In this document: in pieces, positions 24,099 to 33,274 of the stretch
Numbering within the stretch: position 1 is the first letter of the stretch
Layout: the number at the start of each line of letters is the position of its first letter
DNA from: Proteobacteria bacterium CG1_02_64_396
GTDB lineage: Bacteria; Pseudomonadota; MNWR01; CG1-02-64-396
DNA length: 33,834 nt
Direction of reading: 5' to 3'
Assembly (NCBI GenBank): GCA_001872725.1
Contig: MNWR01000039.1
Location: forward strand, 1 to 33,834
Program-made: the position numbers and the translations under genes
The notes under the pieces: model-generated
Database searches by the model: none
What the model was told of the DNA's origin: nothing
Seen by the model: the letters and a program-made list of their open reading frames with translations, nothing else

Positions 24099-24874
24099 GA
24101 TGCTTGGTGCACCTCATTCACCCAGGCGGCGACCGCCTCGGTCAGCAGAGCAAATCCACCCAATTTCGGGGTGGCGAACGGGGGGGGCGTCTCGGTCAGG
24201 CCGACCACGTCATGAAAGACCAACACCTGGCCGTCGCACTGCCGCCCCGCGCCGATCCCAATGGTGGGAATCGCGATGGCGGCGGTCGCCTGGGCCGCAA
24301 GCTCGGCGGGGATGTTTTCGAGCACGATCATCACCGCCCCCGCCTCACTCAGCGCCACCGCGTCGGCGACGAGCTGCGCCCCTTCATCCTCAGACTTAGC
24401 CTTTTTGCCCCAGCCGTCGCGCCGGGCCGATTGGGGCGATAACCCCAGGTGGCCGACCACCGCCAACCCCCGCTGGGCGAGGTAGGCGACGGTGTCGATC
24501 ATCGGCCCCGCCCCCTCGATCTTCACCGCGTCGGCCCCCCCTTCGGCGATCAAACGACCGGCGGCGGCAAGCGCCGCATCGGCGCTCCCCTGCCCTACCA
24601 AAAAGGGCATGTCGGCAACGATGGGCAGGTTCGAGCAGCGGCGAACGATGGCGGTGTGGTAGACCATCTGGTCGAGGGTGACCGGGCAGGTGTCGCCATA
24701 CCCCTGGATCACCATCCCCAACGAATCGCCCACCAACAGGCAATCGACCCCGGCGCGGTCTGCAATCCGGGCGCTGGAGGCGTCGTAGGCGGTGAGCATG
24801 GCGATGGGCTGGTTTCCACCCTTGCGGGCGAGCAGCTTGGGCAATCCGGGAGCTTTAAGCGGCGTGGTGGTCAC
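24095..24874 (-). CDS. panB: 3-methyl-2-oxobutanoate hydroxymethyltransferase
   Basis: The first enzyme of pantothenate synthesis, adding a hydroxymethyl group from methylene-tetrahydrofolate to ketoisovalerate. From the GTG at 24874 the chain is 259 residues (E. coli 264) and begins TTTPLKAPGLPKLLARK. TAYDASSARIADRAG, LLVGDSLGMV (metal-binding Asp), DAVKIEGA, GHLGLSPQS and PTIGIGAGRQCDGQ are family motifs. The frame is open for 31 more codons upstream but that part has no similarity; AAGGGG precedes the GTG. It shares one-carbon folate with the gcv system but is not linked to it. Confidence 0.96.
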   Translation of the reverse strand: MTTTPLKAPGLPKLLARKGGNQPIAMLTAYDASSARIADRAGVDCLLVGDSLGMVIQGYGDTCPVTLDQMVYHTAIVRRCSNLPIVADMPFLVGQGSADAALAAAGRLIAEGGADAVKIEGAGPMIDTVAYLAQRGLAVVGHLGLSPQSARRDGWGKKAKSEDEGAQLVADAVALSEAGAVMIVLENIPAELAAQATAAIAIPTIGIGAGRQCDGQVLVFHDVVGLTETPPPFATPKLGGFALLTEAVAAWVNEVHQAS

Positions 24875-25101
24875 ATCTGGCCCCTTGGTCGAAACCGCGC
24901 ATCGGGTCTGCCAAGGGGAGGAGGGGGTAGAGGAGGCTGCGCGCACCTTGCGAGCGTGGGGGCTCACAGGTCAGCGGGGGCCCGATCCTCATGCCTCGTC
25001 CCCGGTCGCAGTGGATCCGGGCGTGGCGAAATCAGGTTTTTTCTAAGCGTTTCCCTTCTCGGGTGTCCTGCCAAAACGGTCAGAACCTCGGGGAGGGGAC
25101 T

Positions 25102-25656
25102 TCAAGCGGGCGGGATACTCCCCATCCGCCACATCTTTTGCAAGTGATCGTCTTGTAATAAAGCCACCCGCTGGCCGGGATCGAGCTCTGTGATGGCCGC
25201 TTGGAGCGAGCCCCCTGTGACTGGGTCGATCCAGTCGGGTTCCACATCCTGGAGGGGGGTCACAACGAAGCCCCGCTCCAAAGTCCGGGGATGGGGCAGA
25301 ATCAAATCGGGATCGCTGGCGCGTTCGTCTCCGAAGGCGATCAGGTCAAGATCGAGGGTGCGCGGCCCCCAGTGCACCTCACGGGTGCGCCCCAACTCGG
25401 TCTCGATGCGCAGCAGCGCCTCCAAGAGCGCCCGCGCCGCCCCCTGCCCGCAGGCGGCAGGCAAAGGGCCACTGGCCACGGCATTGACGAAATCGGGTTG
25501 CTCGGGGCCACCCACCGGGGCGGTGGCGTAGAGGCGGGAGCGACGGTCGAGGGGAAAACCCGCCTCGGCCAGCCGGGTGGCTGCTTGATTGAAACGGGCA
25601 ACCACCTCGGCGGGCCCGCCGAGGTTGCCCCCTAAAGCGACGATGAATCGCAGCAT
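25102..25656 (-). CDS. folK: 2-amino-4-hydroxy-6-hydroxymethyldihydropteridine pyrophosphokinase
   Basis: It activates the pterin for folate synthesis. The chain is 184 residues (E. coli 159). Motifs are FIVALGGNLGGPAE at the start, RSRLYATAPVGGPEQPDFVN, ELGRTREVHWGPRTLDLDLI with the magnesium-binding Asp pair, and LILPHPRTLERGFVV. The C-terminal extension of about 25 residues (LQDDHLQKMWRMGS) is not typical. The ATG follows the stop of the decayed four-helix-bundle gene by three bases and uses its GGGGAGG as ribosome site. A gap of 227 bases separates it from panB, with no gene that I can see. Confidence 0.95.
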   Translation of the reverse strand: MLRFIVALGGNLGGPAEVVARFNQAATRLAEAGFPLDRRSRLYATAPVGGPEQPDFVNAVASGPLPAACGQGAARALLEALLRIETELGRTREVHWGPRTLDLDLIAFGDERASDPDLILPHPRTLERGFVVTPLQDVEPDWIDPVTGGSLQAAITELDPGQRVALLQDDHLQKMWRMGSIPPA

Positions 25657-25659
25657 GAC

Positions 25660-25948
25660 TTACCTCCCCTTGCGGCGTGCCGAGCGTACCCGGTAGAGCC
25701 GCTCGGTGAAGCCCCCCTCGTTTTCGAAGTTTTGCGCCAGGGTCTTGGTTTGCCGACGAGCAGGGCGGTGGCCACCGCCAGCAGGGTCGGGGCGGCGTTG
25801 GCGGCGATTTCTTGGTAGGAGGGTGGGGTTGGGGTGGACGACGGCGCTCGCAAAACCGCACCGTTCGATCGAACACCAATTGCGCGACCTGAAACCCCTT
25901 GAGCCCACGGTAGCCCCCATGGGCACCCATCGGCTTTTCGCCCTCCAT
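25660..25948 (-). pseudogene. Decayed four-helix-bundle (IVP-type) protein gene
   Basis: Pieces of one protein lie in three different frames. The start (ATG 25948 behind GGAGG) reads MGAHGGYRGLKGFQVAQLVF then DRTVRFCERR, the normal N-terminus of the four-helix-bundle suffix family related to 23S rRNA intervening-sequence proteins. A second frame gives SYQEIAANAAPTLLAVATAL, and a third gives QTKTLAQNFENEGGFTERLY followed by RVRSARRKGR, the normal C-terminus. The middle of the protein, including the conserved Ala/Ser-rich helix region, is missing. About 290 bases remain of an expected 600 or so. It directly follows tkt. The function of intact members is unknown. Confidence 0.75.
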
Positions 25949-25968
25949 GGCGGCGCCTCCTCACCAAG

Positions 25969-27960
25969 TCAGTCCAAAAGTCCCTTCACGGTGTTCACCA
26001 CGTTGTCGGCGGTAAAACCGAACCGCTCCATGTTTTCATCACCCGGGGCCGAGGCGCCAAAGCGGTCGATGCCGATGCAGGCGCCGCCATCGCCCGCATA
26101 CTTGTGCCAGCCCAGGGTCACCCCCGCCTCGATGGTCACCCTGGCCGCCACGTCGCGGGGGATGACGCTGTTTTTGTAATCAGCCTCCTGCTCTTCGAAG
26201 ATCTCGACGCAGGGCAGCGACACCACTCGGGTCGGGATCCCCCCAGCTTCGAGCGCCTCGCGGGCGGCCAACGCCACATGCACCTCGCTGCCGGTGGCGA
26301 TCAGCACCGCCTGGGGGGCGCTGCTCGCCTCGGCCAGCACGTACCCCCCCTTCTCGGCCCCCTGTACGGCGGCGGCATCGAGGGTCGGCAGGTTCTGGCG
26401 GCTCATGATCAGGGCCGAAGGGCGCTGTTGCTTCAGGGTCATCTTCCAGGCGATGGCCGTTTCGTTGGCATCGGCGGGGCGGAAGACCGCCAGATCGGGC
26501 ATGGCGCGTAGGCTGGCCAGGTGCTCGATCGGCTGATGGGTCGGGCCGTCCTCCCCCACCCCGATGGAGTCGTGGGTCCACACGTAGATCACCGGCAAGT
26601 TGGAGAGGGCCGACACCCGGACCGAACCGCGCATGTAGTCGGAAAAGACGAAGAAGGTGGCGCAGTAGGGACGCACGCCGCCGTGGTAGGCCATCCCGTT
26701 GACGATCGCCCCCATGGCGTGCTCGCGCACCCCGAAGCGGAAGTTGCGCCCCGCCGGGGTCTCGGGGGTGTTGTCGTCGTCGGATTTGATGCGGGTGTTG
26801 GTCGAGCCGGAAAGATCGGCGTCGCCCCCCAGCAGCCAGGGGACCACCCCGGCCAGGGCGTTGAGGATCTTGCCCCCGGCGGCGCGGGTGGCGACCTTCT
26901 CCCCCACCGGGAAGGTGGGGATCGCCTCCTCCCACCCCTCGGGCAGATCGCCGGAAGCGGCCTCCAGAAACTCTTCGGCCAAATCGGGGAACGCCTTAGC
27001 GTAGGCATCGAAGCCGCGATTCCATTGGGCTTGCAGCCCGTGACCGCGCCGCACAGCGTCGCTCAGGTGATCGACCGCATCGCTGGGCAGCTCGAAACGC
27101 AGCGCAGGATCGAGCCCCAACGCCTGTTTGGTGAGCGCCAGTTCATCCTCGCCCAGCGGGGAGCCGTGGCAGGAGCTGGTCCCCGCTTTGTGGGGGGATC
27201 CGAAACCGATGGTGGTTTTGACGATGATGATGCTCGGGCGCTCGGTCTCGCTCTTGGCCTGCTCGATGGCGGCGCTTAAACCGGCCACATCATGGTCGCC
27301 GTCGGCCACCCGCAGCACCTGCCAGCCGTAGGCCTCGTAGCGGCTCCCCACCTCTTCCCCAAAAGAGAGCTCGCAAGGGCCGTCGAGGGTGATGTCGTTG
27401 GCGTCGTAGAGGTAGATCAACTTGCCCAACTTTTGATGCCCCGCCAAGGATGCCGCCTCGGCCGAGATCCCCTCCATCAAATCGCCGTCCGAGACGATGG
27501 CGTAGGTGAAGTGGTCGACGATGGTGTGACCGGGGCGGTTGTAGCGGGCCGCCATCCAGCGCTCGGCCAGCGCCATCCCGACCGCGTTGGCACTCCCCTG
27601 TCCCAGGGGGCCGGTGGTCGCTTCGACGCCGGGGGTCATGAAGTCCTCGGGATGACCGGGGGTGCGGCTCTCCCATTGGCGGAATTGCTTCAGATCATCA
27701 AGCGACAGGTCGTAGCCGGTCAGGTGGAGCAGGGAATAAAGCAGGGCGCTGCCGTGGCCAGGGGAGAGGACGAAACGGTCGCGATTGACCCACTTAGGGT
27801 CAGCCGGGTTGTGGCGCAGGTGTTTGTCCCACAGTGCGTAGGCCATGGGGGCGGCCCCCAGTGGCAATCCGGGGTGGCCCGAATTGGCCTGCTGAACCAT
27901 GTCGATGGCCAGGCCGCGGATGGTGTTGATGGCGCGTTGATCGAGGTTGGAGGCGGTCAT
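25969..27960 (-). CDS. tkt: Transketolase
   Basis: This TPP enzyme moves two-carbon units between sugar phosphates in the pentose phosphate and, if present, Calvin cycles. From the second ATG (27960) the chain is 663 residues, equal to E. coli TktA, and a GGGAG sits nine bases before it; an ATG ten codons earlier has no ribosome site. Landmarks are [40 protein letters not shown], the TPP-binding [59 protein letters not shown] and [20 protein letters not shown]. No other sugar-phosphate gene is near. It is followed 20 bases later by a decayed gene. Confidence 0.98.
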   Translation of the reverse strand: MTASNLDQRAINTIRGLAIDMVQQANSGHPGLPLGAAPMAYALWDKHLRHNPADPKWVNRDRFVLSPGHGSALLYSLLHLTGYDLSLDDLKQFRQWESRTPGHPEDFMTPGVEATTGPLGQGSANAVGMALAERWMAARYNRPGHTIVDHFTYAIVSDGDLMEGISAEAASLAGHQKLGKLIYLYDANDITLDGPCELSFGEEVGSRYEAYGWQVLRVADGDHDVAGLSAAIEQAKSETERPSIIIVKTTIGFGSPHKAGTSSCHGSPLGEDELALTKQALGLDPALRFELPSDAVDHLSDAVRRGHGLQAQWNRGFDAYAKAFPDLAEEFLEAASGDLPEGWEEAIPTFPVGEKVATRAAGGKILNALAGVVPWLLGGDADLSGSTNTRIKSDDDNTPETPAGRNFRFGVREHAMGAIVNGMAYHGGVRPYCATFFVFSDYMRGSVRVSALSNLPVIYVWTHDSIGVGEDGPTHQPIEHLASLRAMPDLAVFRPADANETAIAWKMTLKQQRPSALIMSRQNLPTLDAAAVQGAEKGGYVLAEASSAPQAVLIATGSEVHVALAAREALEAGGIPTRVVSLPCVEIFEEQEADYKNSVIPRDVAARVTIEAGVTLGWHKYAGDGGACIGIDRFGASAPGDENMERFGFTADNVVNTVKGLLD

Positions 27961-28281
27961 CGTGGCGATGCTCCCAAGGGGTGTAGACATTTATCAGAAA
28001 GGGTTTTCGTAGCACTTGAAGAGCCGGACTTGCCGGGCGCGGTATTGTGCATGAACGGGGGGAGAGGGGGTACCCCGAGGGGATCGGCGTGCCTGAAGGG
28101 AAATCGGTTGGGCAGCGCCTCGGAATCAAACTCGTAGACGTCTTGGGAAGCGCCGATTGATTCAGTGCTCCCTTGCGACCCATGGATGGGTCGCCAAAAA
28201 CAAGAACGTAATGGCGGATTTTTGGTGCATTGGGAAGCTATCATCCCCCATCTGTTTACCCCCATCCCCCGTGGAGCCGAC
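27961..28281. promoter_or_regulatory. Divergent intergenic region tkt / lpxK
   Basis: About 320 bases between divergent genes, so both promoters should be here. The only structure I see is a perfect palindrome, GCGACCCATGGATGGGTCGC, at 28175-28194 (nine-base arms, two-base centre). It could be an operator or a small hairpin. No gene in it has convincing similarity. Confidence 0.5.
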
Positions 28282-29304
28282 GTGCCATTGCATCAAACCC
28301 TGGAACGCTGGTGGCAGGGGGGGCACCCCCCCTGGTGGGGGGGATTGCTCCTACCGGCAAGCCACCTCTACGGCTGGATCGCCCACCAGCGCAACCGTCG
28401 TTACGACCGCCACCCCCCCTCACCCCTGGAGGGGGTGGTGGTGAGCATCGGCAACATCACGGTGGGAGGAAGTGGCAAAACCCCGGTGACCATCGACCTG
28501 ACCCGGCATCTGCAAAAACGGGGTCTGAAGGTGGTGGTGGTCAGTCGGGGGTATGGGGGCAGTGGTCGTGGGGAGATCTGTTTGGAGGATCTGTCCCCTA
28601 CCGAACAGGCGACGGTGGGGGGGGACGAACCGACCCTGATCCACCGCAGCACCGGCGCTCCGGTGGTGGTGGGGGCCCAACGTGCAGCGGCCTGCCGTTT
28701 GGCCCTGCGCCGCTACCGCCCCGACCTCATTGTGCTCGACGATGCCCTGCAACACCGGGCGGTACACCGTGACCTGAACGTGGTGGTGGTGGGGCGTAGC
28801 GGTTGGGGCAATGGCCACTACCTTCCGGCGGGGCCGCTGCGCGAGCCGGTGGTCGATGCCCTCGCCCGCTGCGACTGGGTGGTCCACTTTGGCCCTCTCC
28901 CCCCTGATTGCACCGGATTACCCGCCACCGCCGCCGCCACCACCGCTGGCCCCTGGTGCGACGGCAACTTAACCCCCTGCCCCCCCCCGCCCTCCGGCAC
29001 CACCGTCACCCTGTACAGCGCCATCGCCCAGCCCGAACGGGTGGTGGCCACCCTGGCGCAGCAGGGAATCGGCGTGGCTGCTCGGATCACGCAGCGCGAT
29101 CACGCCCACCCCGGCCCCCGGCAATGGCGCGCCATCGACCAACGCCCCACCCCCCTGTGGGTGACCACCGCCAAAGATGCGGTGCGTCTGCCCCCCGAGC
29201 GGCAAGCCGACCCCGCTCTGAAGGTGGTGACCCTGGAATTGATCTGGGATCCCTCCCCCCTGATCGACCAGATTGCCCATCGGGTGGCCAGCCGGAGCTT
29301 TTGA
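28282..29304 (+). CDS. lpxK: Tetraacyldisaccharide 4'-kinase
   Basis: It phosphorylates the lipid A disaccharide at the inner membrane. From the GTG at 28282, behind GGAG, the chain is 340 residues (E. coli 328) and begins PLHQTLERWWQGG. A membrane-associated N-terminus (LLLPASHLYGWIAHQRNRRY) is followed by the P-loop VSIGNITVGGSGKTPVT, VVVVSRGYGGSGRGE, GDEPTLIHRST, the catalytic LDDALQHRAVHRDLNVVVVG and GPLREPVVDALARCD. The frame is open for another 39 codons upstream, without similarity. It stands apart from msbA and other lipid A genes. Poly-Pro and poly-Gly runs reflect strong C/G homopolymers in this region. Confidence 0.95.
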   Translation: MPLHQTLERWWQGGHPPWWGGLLLPASHLYGWIAHQRNRRYDRHPPSPLEGVVVSIGNITVGGSGKTPVTIDLTRHLQKRGLKVVVVSRGYGGSGRGEICLEDLSPTEQATVGGDEPTLIHRSTGAPVVVGAQRAAACRLALRRYRPDLIVLDDALQHRAVHRDLNVVVVGRSGWGNGHYLPAGPLREPVVDALARCDWVVHFGPLPPDCTGLPATAAATTAGPWCDGNLTPCPPPPSGTTVTLYSAIAQPERVVATLAQQGIGVAARITQRDHAHPGPRQWRAIDQRPTPLWVTTAKDAVRLPPERQADPALKVVTLELIWDPSPLIDQIAHRVASRSF

Positions 29305-29328
29305 GGCTTTCTCTCGCCATCACCGAAA

Positions 29329-29421
29329 TTTTACTGGAGCTGGGGGACCAACACCTCCGGCCAGCTCGGCGACGGCACCTTCAACACCAGCGCCACCCCG
29401 GTGCAGGTCGCCCCCTGGTGA
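29329..29421 (+). pseudogene. RCC1-repeat protein fragment
   Basis: A short frame starting in mid-protein reads WSWGTNTSGQLGDGTFNTSA then TPVQVAPW and stops at 29419-29421. WxWGxNxxGQLGDGT is the signature of an RCC1 beta-propeller blade, common in large bacterial surface or secreted proteins. There is no start codon and only about one blade remains, so it is debris. It lies 24 bases after lpxK and beside a piece of the IS110-associated repeat. Confidence 0.7.
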
Positions 29422-29496
29422 ACGTCAAAACACAAGAAGTGAAACGGTGTTGCGGGGGTTGACCTGCCCCCCGGCCGACGGTCGGCCCACCACTTC

Positions 29497-29533
29497 CAAC
29501 AAAAAAGCCCCCGATTTGGGGGCTTTTTTGTTG
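29497..29533. terminator. Strong bidirectional rho-independent terminator
   Basis: CAACAAAAAAGCCCCC and GGGGGCTTTTTTGTTG form a perfect stem with a four- to five-base loop (GATTT), with A-run and T-run on the two sides. It ends the lpxK transcript and insulates metH. Confidence 0.92.
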
Positions 29534-29576
29534 GGGCCGTGCCCGCTGCTGGGAACGGGGTGAGGAACGGCAGAAC

Positions 29577-29603
29577 GGGGTCTACCATCGGATTTTCCAG
29601 CAA
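29577..29603. repeat. Partial third copy of the IS110-associated repeat
   Basis: GGGGTCTACCATCGGATTTT followed by CCAGCAA is identical to the core of the repeat at 1447-1532. The rest of that repeat is absent here. It lies in the lpxK-metH gap. Confidence 0.75.
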
Positions 29604-29714
29604 CTACCCTCTCAGCGGCGACAATTCCAGCGGTTTTTCTTAGAATCCCGCCCCTTTTGCTTGGAAATCCCCATCCGGCCCCGCCGCCGGTCGCACCTTG
29701 TGTAGGACGCCGCC

Positions 29715-32700
29715 ATGACCCGACCCGATTTTCTCACCCGCCTGCGTCAAGCCGTTCTCATCGCCGACGGCGGCATGGGGACCATGCTGCAACGGGAAAA
29801 CCTCGACCTTCAGGCCGATTTTCTGGGGCTGGAAAACTGCTCGGAGATCCTGCTCGAAACCCGCCCCGACATCATCGCCAAGATCCACCGCACCTATCTG
29901 CTGGCGGGGGCCGAGGCGATTGAGACCAACACCTTTGGCTCCAACCGGGTGGTCCTCGCCGAATACGACATCGGCGCCAAGGCCTACAACCTAAGCCTGC
30001 TGGGGGCCCAGATCGCCCGCGCCGCCGCCGACGCGGTGCAGGCCGAAACCGATCGCCCCCGCTACGTGCTCGGCTCCATCGGCCCCGGCACCAAACTCCC
30101 CTCGCTGGGCCACATCGCCTTCGATCCCCTGGCGGCCGCCTACCAAGAGCAAATCGAAGGGTTGATCGCCGGGGGCTCGGACGCCCTGATCGTCGAGACT
30201 TGCCAAGACCTGCTGCAAATCAAGGCTGCGGTGATGGGGGCGCGGCGCGCCTTTGTCGCCACCGGCAAACGGCTGCCGGTCATCGCCCAGGTCACCATGG
30301 AGACCACCGGCACCATGCTGCTCGGCACCGAGATGCCGGCGGCGCTCGCCGCCCTGATGGCGCTACCCGAGGTCGAGGTGATCGGGATGAACTGCGCCAC
30401 CGGTCCCCAGGAGATGGCCCGCCACGTCAAAACCCTGTCGGAGATGTGCGACCGGATGCTGTCGGTACTGCCCAACGCCGGACTCCCCATTTTGGTCGAC
30501 GGCCAGACCGTCTACCCGCTCGGGGCCGAGGAGTTCGCCGCTTGGCAGGAGCGCTTCGTGCACGAGGACGGGGTCAACATGGTGGGCGGTTGCTGCGGCA
30601 CCACCCCCGACCACATCGCAGCCCTCGCCGCCCGACTCACCGATGCCCAACCCGCTTCGCGCCAACCGGTGTTCGAGCCCTCGGCCAGCTCCCTCTACCG
30701 CCGCGAGACCTTGCGCCAAGAAAACGCTGTGTTCGCCATCGGCGAGCGGACCAACGCCAACGGCTCGAAGAAATTCCGCGAGCTGCTCGCCGCCGAGGAT
30801 CTCGACGGCATGGTCGAGATGGCCAAGGAGCAGGTGCGCGAGGGATCCCACGCCATCGACGTCTGCGCCGCCTATGTGGGGCGCGACGAGCTGGCCGACA
30901 TGGACCGGCTCATGGCGCGCCTGGCGGTCGACGTCACCGCCCCCATCGTGGTCGATTCGACCGAGATCCCGGTGATCGAGGCGGCCCTCAAGCGGCTGGG
31001 GGGCAAGAGCATCGTCAACTCGATCAATCTTGAGGACGGCCCCGAGCGGGCGCGGCAAATCCTTACCCTGTGCCGGGAATACGGCGCGGCGGTGGTGGCG
31101 TTGACCATCGACGAGACCGGCATGGCCAAGACGGCGGCGCGCAAGGTCGAGATCGCCGCGCGCCTCTACCAACTGGCGGTCGAGGAGTGCGGCCTGCCTC
31201 CCGGCGACCTGCTCTTCGATCCCCTGACCTTCACCATCTGCACCGGCCAAGAGGACGACTTCGAACTCGCCATCGAGACGCTGGAGGGGATTCGGCAAAT
31301 CCGCGCCCGCTTCCCTGAGGTTCAGATCGTTCTGGGGCTATCGAACATCTCCTTCGGCCTTAAGGCGGCGGCCCGACAGGCGCTCAACTCGGTCTTCCTC
31401 CACCACGCCGTTCAGGCCGGTATGACCTCGGCGATCATCCACGTCAGCAAGATTTTGCCGCTGTCGCGCATCGGCGAAGAGGCCCGATCCGCCTGCGAGG
31501 CAATGATCTTCAACCGCCGCAGCGAGGGGGTCGAAGATCCGCTGCACCGGCTGATGGCGCTTTACGAGGACGCCCAACTGGCCGAATCGGCCGCGACGCC
31601 CCCCCCCAAAACGGTGGAGGAGCGGTTGATCCGCCGCATCGTCGACGGCAACCGGGGCGGCATCGAAAACGACCTGGAGCAGGCGCTCACCACCTACACG
31701 CCGCTGCACATCATCAACGAACTGCTGCTCGAAGGGATGCGGGTGGTGGGGGAGCTGTTCGGCAAAGGGGAGATGCAGTTGCCCTTCGTATTGCAATCGG
31801 CCCAAACCATGAAGGCGGCGGTCTCCTTTTTAGAGCCCCACATGGAAAAGAGCGACGGCAAGGCCAAGGGGACCATGGTGCTGGCGACCGTGAAGGGGGA
31901 CGTGCACGACATCGGCAAAAACCTGGTCGACATCATCCTGACCAACAACGGCTTTCGGGTGGTCAACCTGGGGATCAAACAGCCGGTCGAGGCGATCATC
32001 GAGGCGGCCCGGGCCGAGCAGGCCGACGCGGTGGGGATGTCGGGACTGCTGGTGAAATCGACCGTCATCATGAAAGAAAACCTAGAGGCGATGAGGGCAG
32101 CGGGGTTGGCGATGCCGGTGGCGCTCGGGGGTGCGGCGCTGACCCGCGACTTCGTCGAGAAGGACTGCCGCGCCGTCTACCCTACCACCACGTACGCCCG
32201 CGACGCCTTCGACGGACTGCGCTTCATGCAGGCGATCGAGCGGGGGGAGGATCCAACCGTGGCGGCGCCCCCCAAGGCGGCTGCGCCCAAGCGGGAGACC
32301 ACCCCCCAAAAGGGGCCGGGGCTATTGGAGCGGCCCGAGCCGGAGGAGAGCACCGGACTCTTCAAATCGCGCATCGCCTTCGACACCCCCCCCCCCACCC
32401 CCCCCTTCTGGGGGGCGCGGATCATGGAATCGATCCCGCTCGACAACTTCCGCACGTATCTGAACGAAACGGTGCTGTTCCGCTTTCAGTGGGGGTTTCG
32501 CAAGGGCAAGTCGCAGTCGGCCGAGGATTACGTCCAGCAAATCGAGCAGGAGGTCCGCCCCATCCTCAACGACCTGCTGCGCCGGGTGAAGGCCGAGAAA
32601 ATCCTGGCGCCCCAGGCCGCCTACGGGTTTTGGCCCGCCAACGGCGACGGCGACGACCTGGTGCTCTTCGATCCCGAGGATCCCACCCAAGAGATCGCCC

Positions 32701-33188
32701 GCTTCGCCCTGCCCCGCCAAACGCGGGAGGATGGGGTCTGTCTGGCCGACTTCGTCCGCCCCCTTTCAAGCGGGGTGCGCGACGTGGTGGGACTCCAGGT
32801 GGTGACGGTGGGGCAAAGGGTTTCGGATGTGGCGCGGCAGTGGTTCGAGGCCGACCAATACCAGAACTACCTCTACCTGCACGGGCTGGGGGTCGAGATG
32901 ACCGAGGCGCTGGCCGAGTTTGTTCATGCCCGCATTCGGGCCGAGCTGGGGTATGCGGCGCAGGACGACCGCGACGTGAAGCGGGTTCTGAAGATGCACT
33001 ACCGGGGGGCGCGGTATTCGTTTGGCTACCCCGCCTGTCCCGAGACCGGCGATCAAGCCAAGTTGCTGCCGCTGCTGGGGGGCGAAAAACTGGGGCTATC
33101 GCTTGGGGAGGGGGATCAACTCCACCCCGAAATGAGCACCTCGGCCATTGTGCTGGTGCATCCGCAGGCAAGGTATTTTGGGGTGTGA
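29715..33188 (+). CDS. metH: Cobalamin-dependent methionine synthase
   Basis: It methylates homocysteine from methyl-tetrahydrofolate through B12. All four modules are present in 1157 residues (E. coli 1227). The homocysteine domain (about 1-310) has zinc ligands Cys227 and Cys293-Cys294 (MNCATG, GGCCGTTPDHI). The folate domain (about 335-600) holds FAIGERTNANGSKKF and DVNxD-like ICAAYVGRDE variants. The B12 domain (about 640-860) has the DxHxxG ligand His731 (KGDVHDIGKN). A Pro/Lys-rich linker leads into the reactivation domain, with the SAM-binding RGARYSFGYPACPE near 1090. AGGA precedes the ATG. No SAM or cobalamin riboswitch is visible upstream. Shared folate chemistry with gcv and panB may explain a general one-carbon theme, but linkage is loose. 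Confidence 0.97.
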   Translation: MTRPDFLTRLRQAVLIADGGMGTMLQRENLDLQADFLGLENCSEILLETRPDIIAKIHRTYLLAGAEAIETNTFGSNRVVLAEYDIGAKAYNLSLLGAQIARAAADAVQAETDRPRYVLGSIGPGTKLPSLGHIAFDPLAAAYQEQIEGLIAGGSDALIVETCQDLLQIKAAVMGARRAFVATGKRLPVIAQVTMETTGTMLLGTEMPAALAALMALPEVEVIGMNCATGPQEMARHVKTLSEMCDRMLSVLPNAGLPILVDGQTVYPLGAEEFAAWQERFVHEDGVNMVGGCCGTTPDHIAALAARLTDAQPASRQPVFEPSASSLYRRETLRQENAVFAIGERTNANGSKKFRELLAAEDLDGMVEMAKEQVREGSHAIDVCAAYVGRDELADMDRLMARLAVDVTAPIVVDSTEIPVIEAALKRLGGKSIVNSINLEDGPERARQILTLCREYGAAVVALTIDETGMAKTAARKVEIAARLYQLAVEECGLPPGDLLFDPLTFTICTGQEDDFELAIETLEGIRQIRARFPEVQIVLGLSNISFGLKAAARQALNSVFLHHAVQAGMTSAIIHVSKILPLSRIGEEARSACEAMIFNRRSEGVEDPLHRLMALYEDAQLAESAATPPPKTVEERLIRRIVDGNRGGIENDLEQALTTYTPLHIINELLLEGMRVVGELFGKGEMQLPFVLQSAQTMKAAVSFLEPHMEKSDGKAKGTMVLATVKGDVHDIGKNLVDIILTNNGFRVVNLGIKQPVEAIIEAARAEQADAVGMSGLLVKSTVIMKENLEAMRAAGLAMPVALGGAALTRDFVEKDCRAVYPTTTYARDAFDGLRFMQAIERGEDPTVAAPPKAAAPKRETTPQKGPGLLERPEPEESTGLFKSRIAFDTPPPTPPFWGARIMESIPLDNFRTYLNETVLFRFQWGFRKGKSQSAEDYVQQIEQEVRPILNDLLRRVKAEKILAPQAAYGFWPANGDGDDLVLFDPEDPTQEIARFALPRQTREDGVCLADFVRPLSSGVRDVVGLQVVTVGQRVSDVARQWFEADQYQNYLYLHGLGVEMTEALAEFVHARIRAELGYAAQDDRDVKRVLKMHYRGARYSFGYPACPETGDQAKLLPLLGGEKLGLSLGEGDQLHPEMSTSAIVLVHPQARYFGV

Positions 33189-33211
33189 GGAGGTGGTGTC
33201 GCGGGTGTGTC

Positions 33212-33240
33212 GTAGGGTGGATAAGCAACGCGCATCCACC
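33212..33240. repeat. REP-like palindrome after metH
   Basis: GTAGGGTGGATAAGCAACGC then GCATCCACC, 24 bases after the metH stop. It is in inverted orientation to the copies inside the tandem array that follows. Confidence 0.7.
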
Positions 33241-33274
33241 TCTCCCCCCGAAGCCCCCGACCTTGCCCGGTGAA

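Noticed and set aside
27957-28265. 102-codon minus-strand frame upstream of tkt
   Set aside because: It overlaps the tkt start and the lpxK leader and shows no similarity or ribosome site.
29534-29714. SAM or cobalamin riboswitch upstream of metH
   Set aside because: No recognisable aptamer core; the region contains a terminator flank and a repeat fragment.
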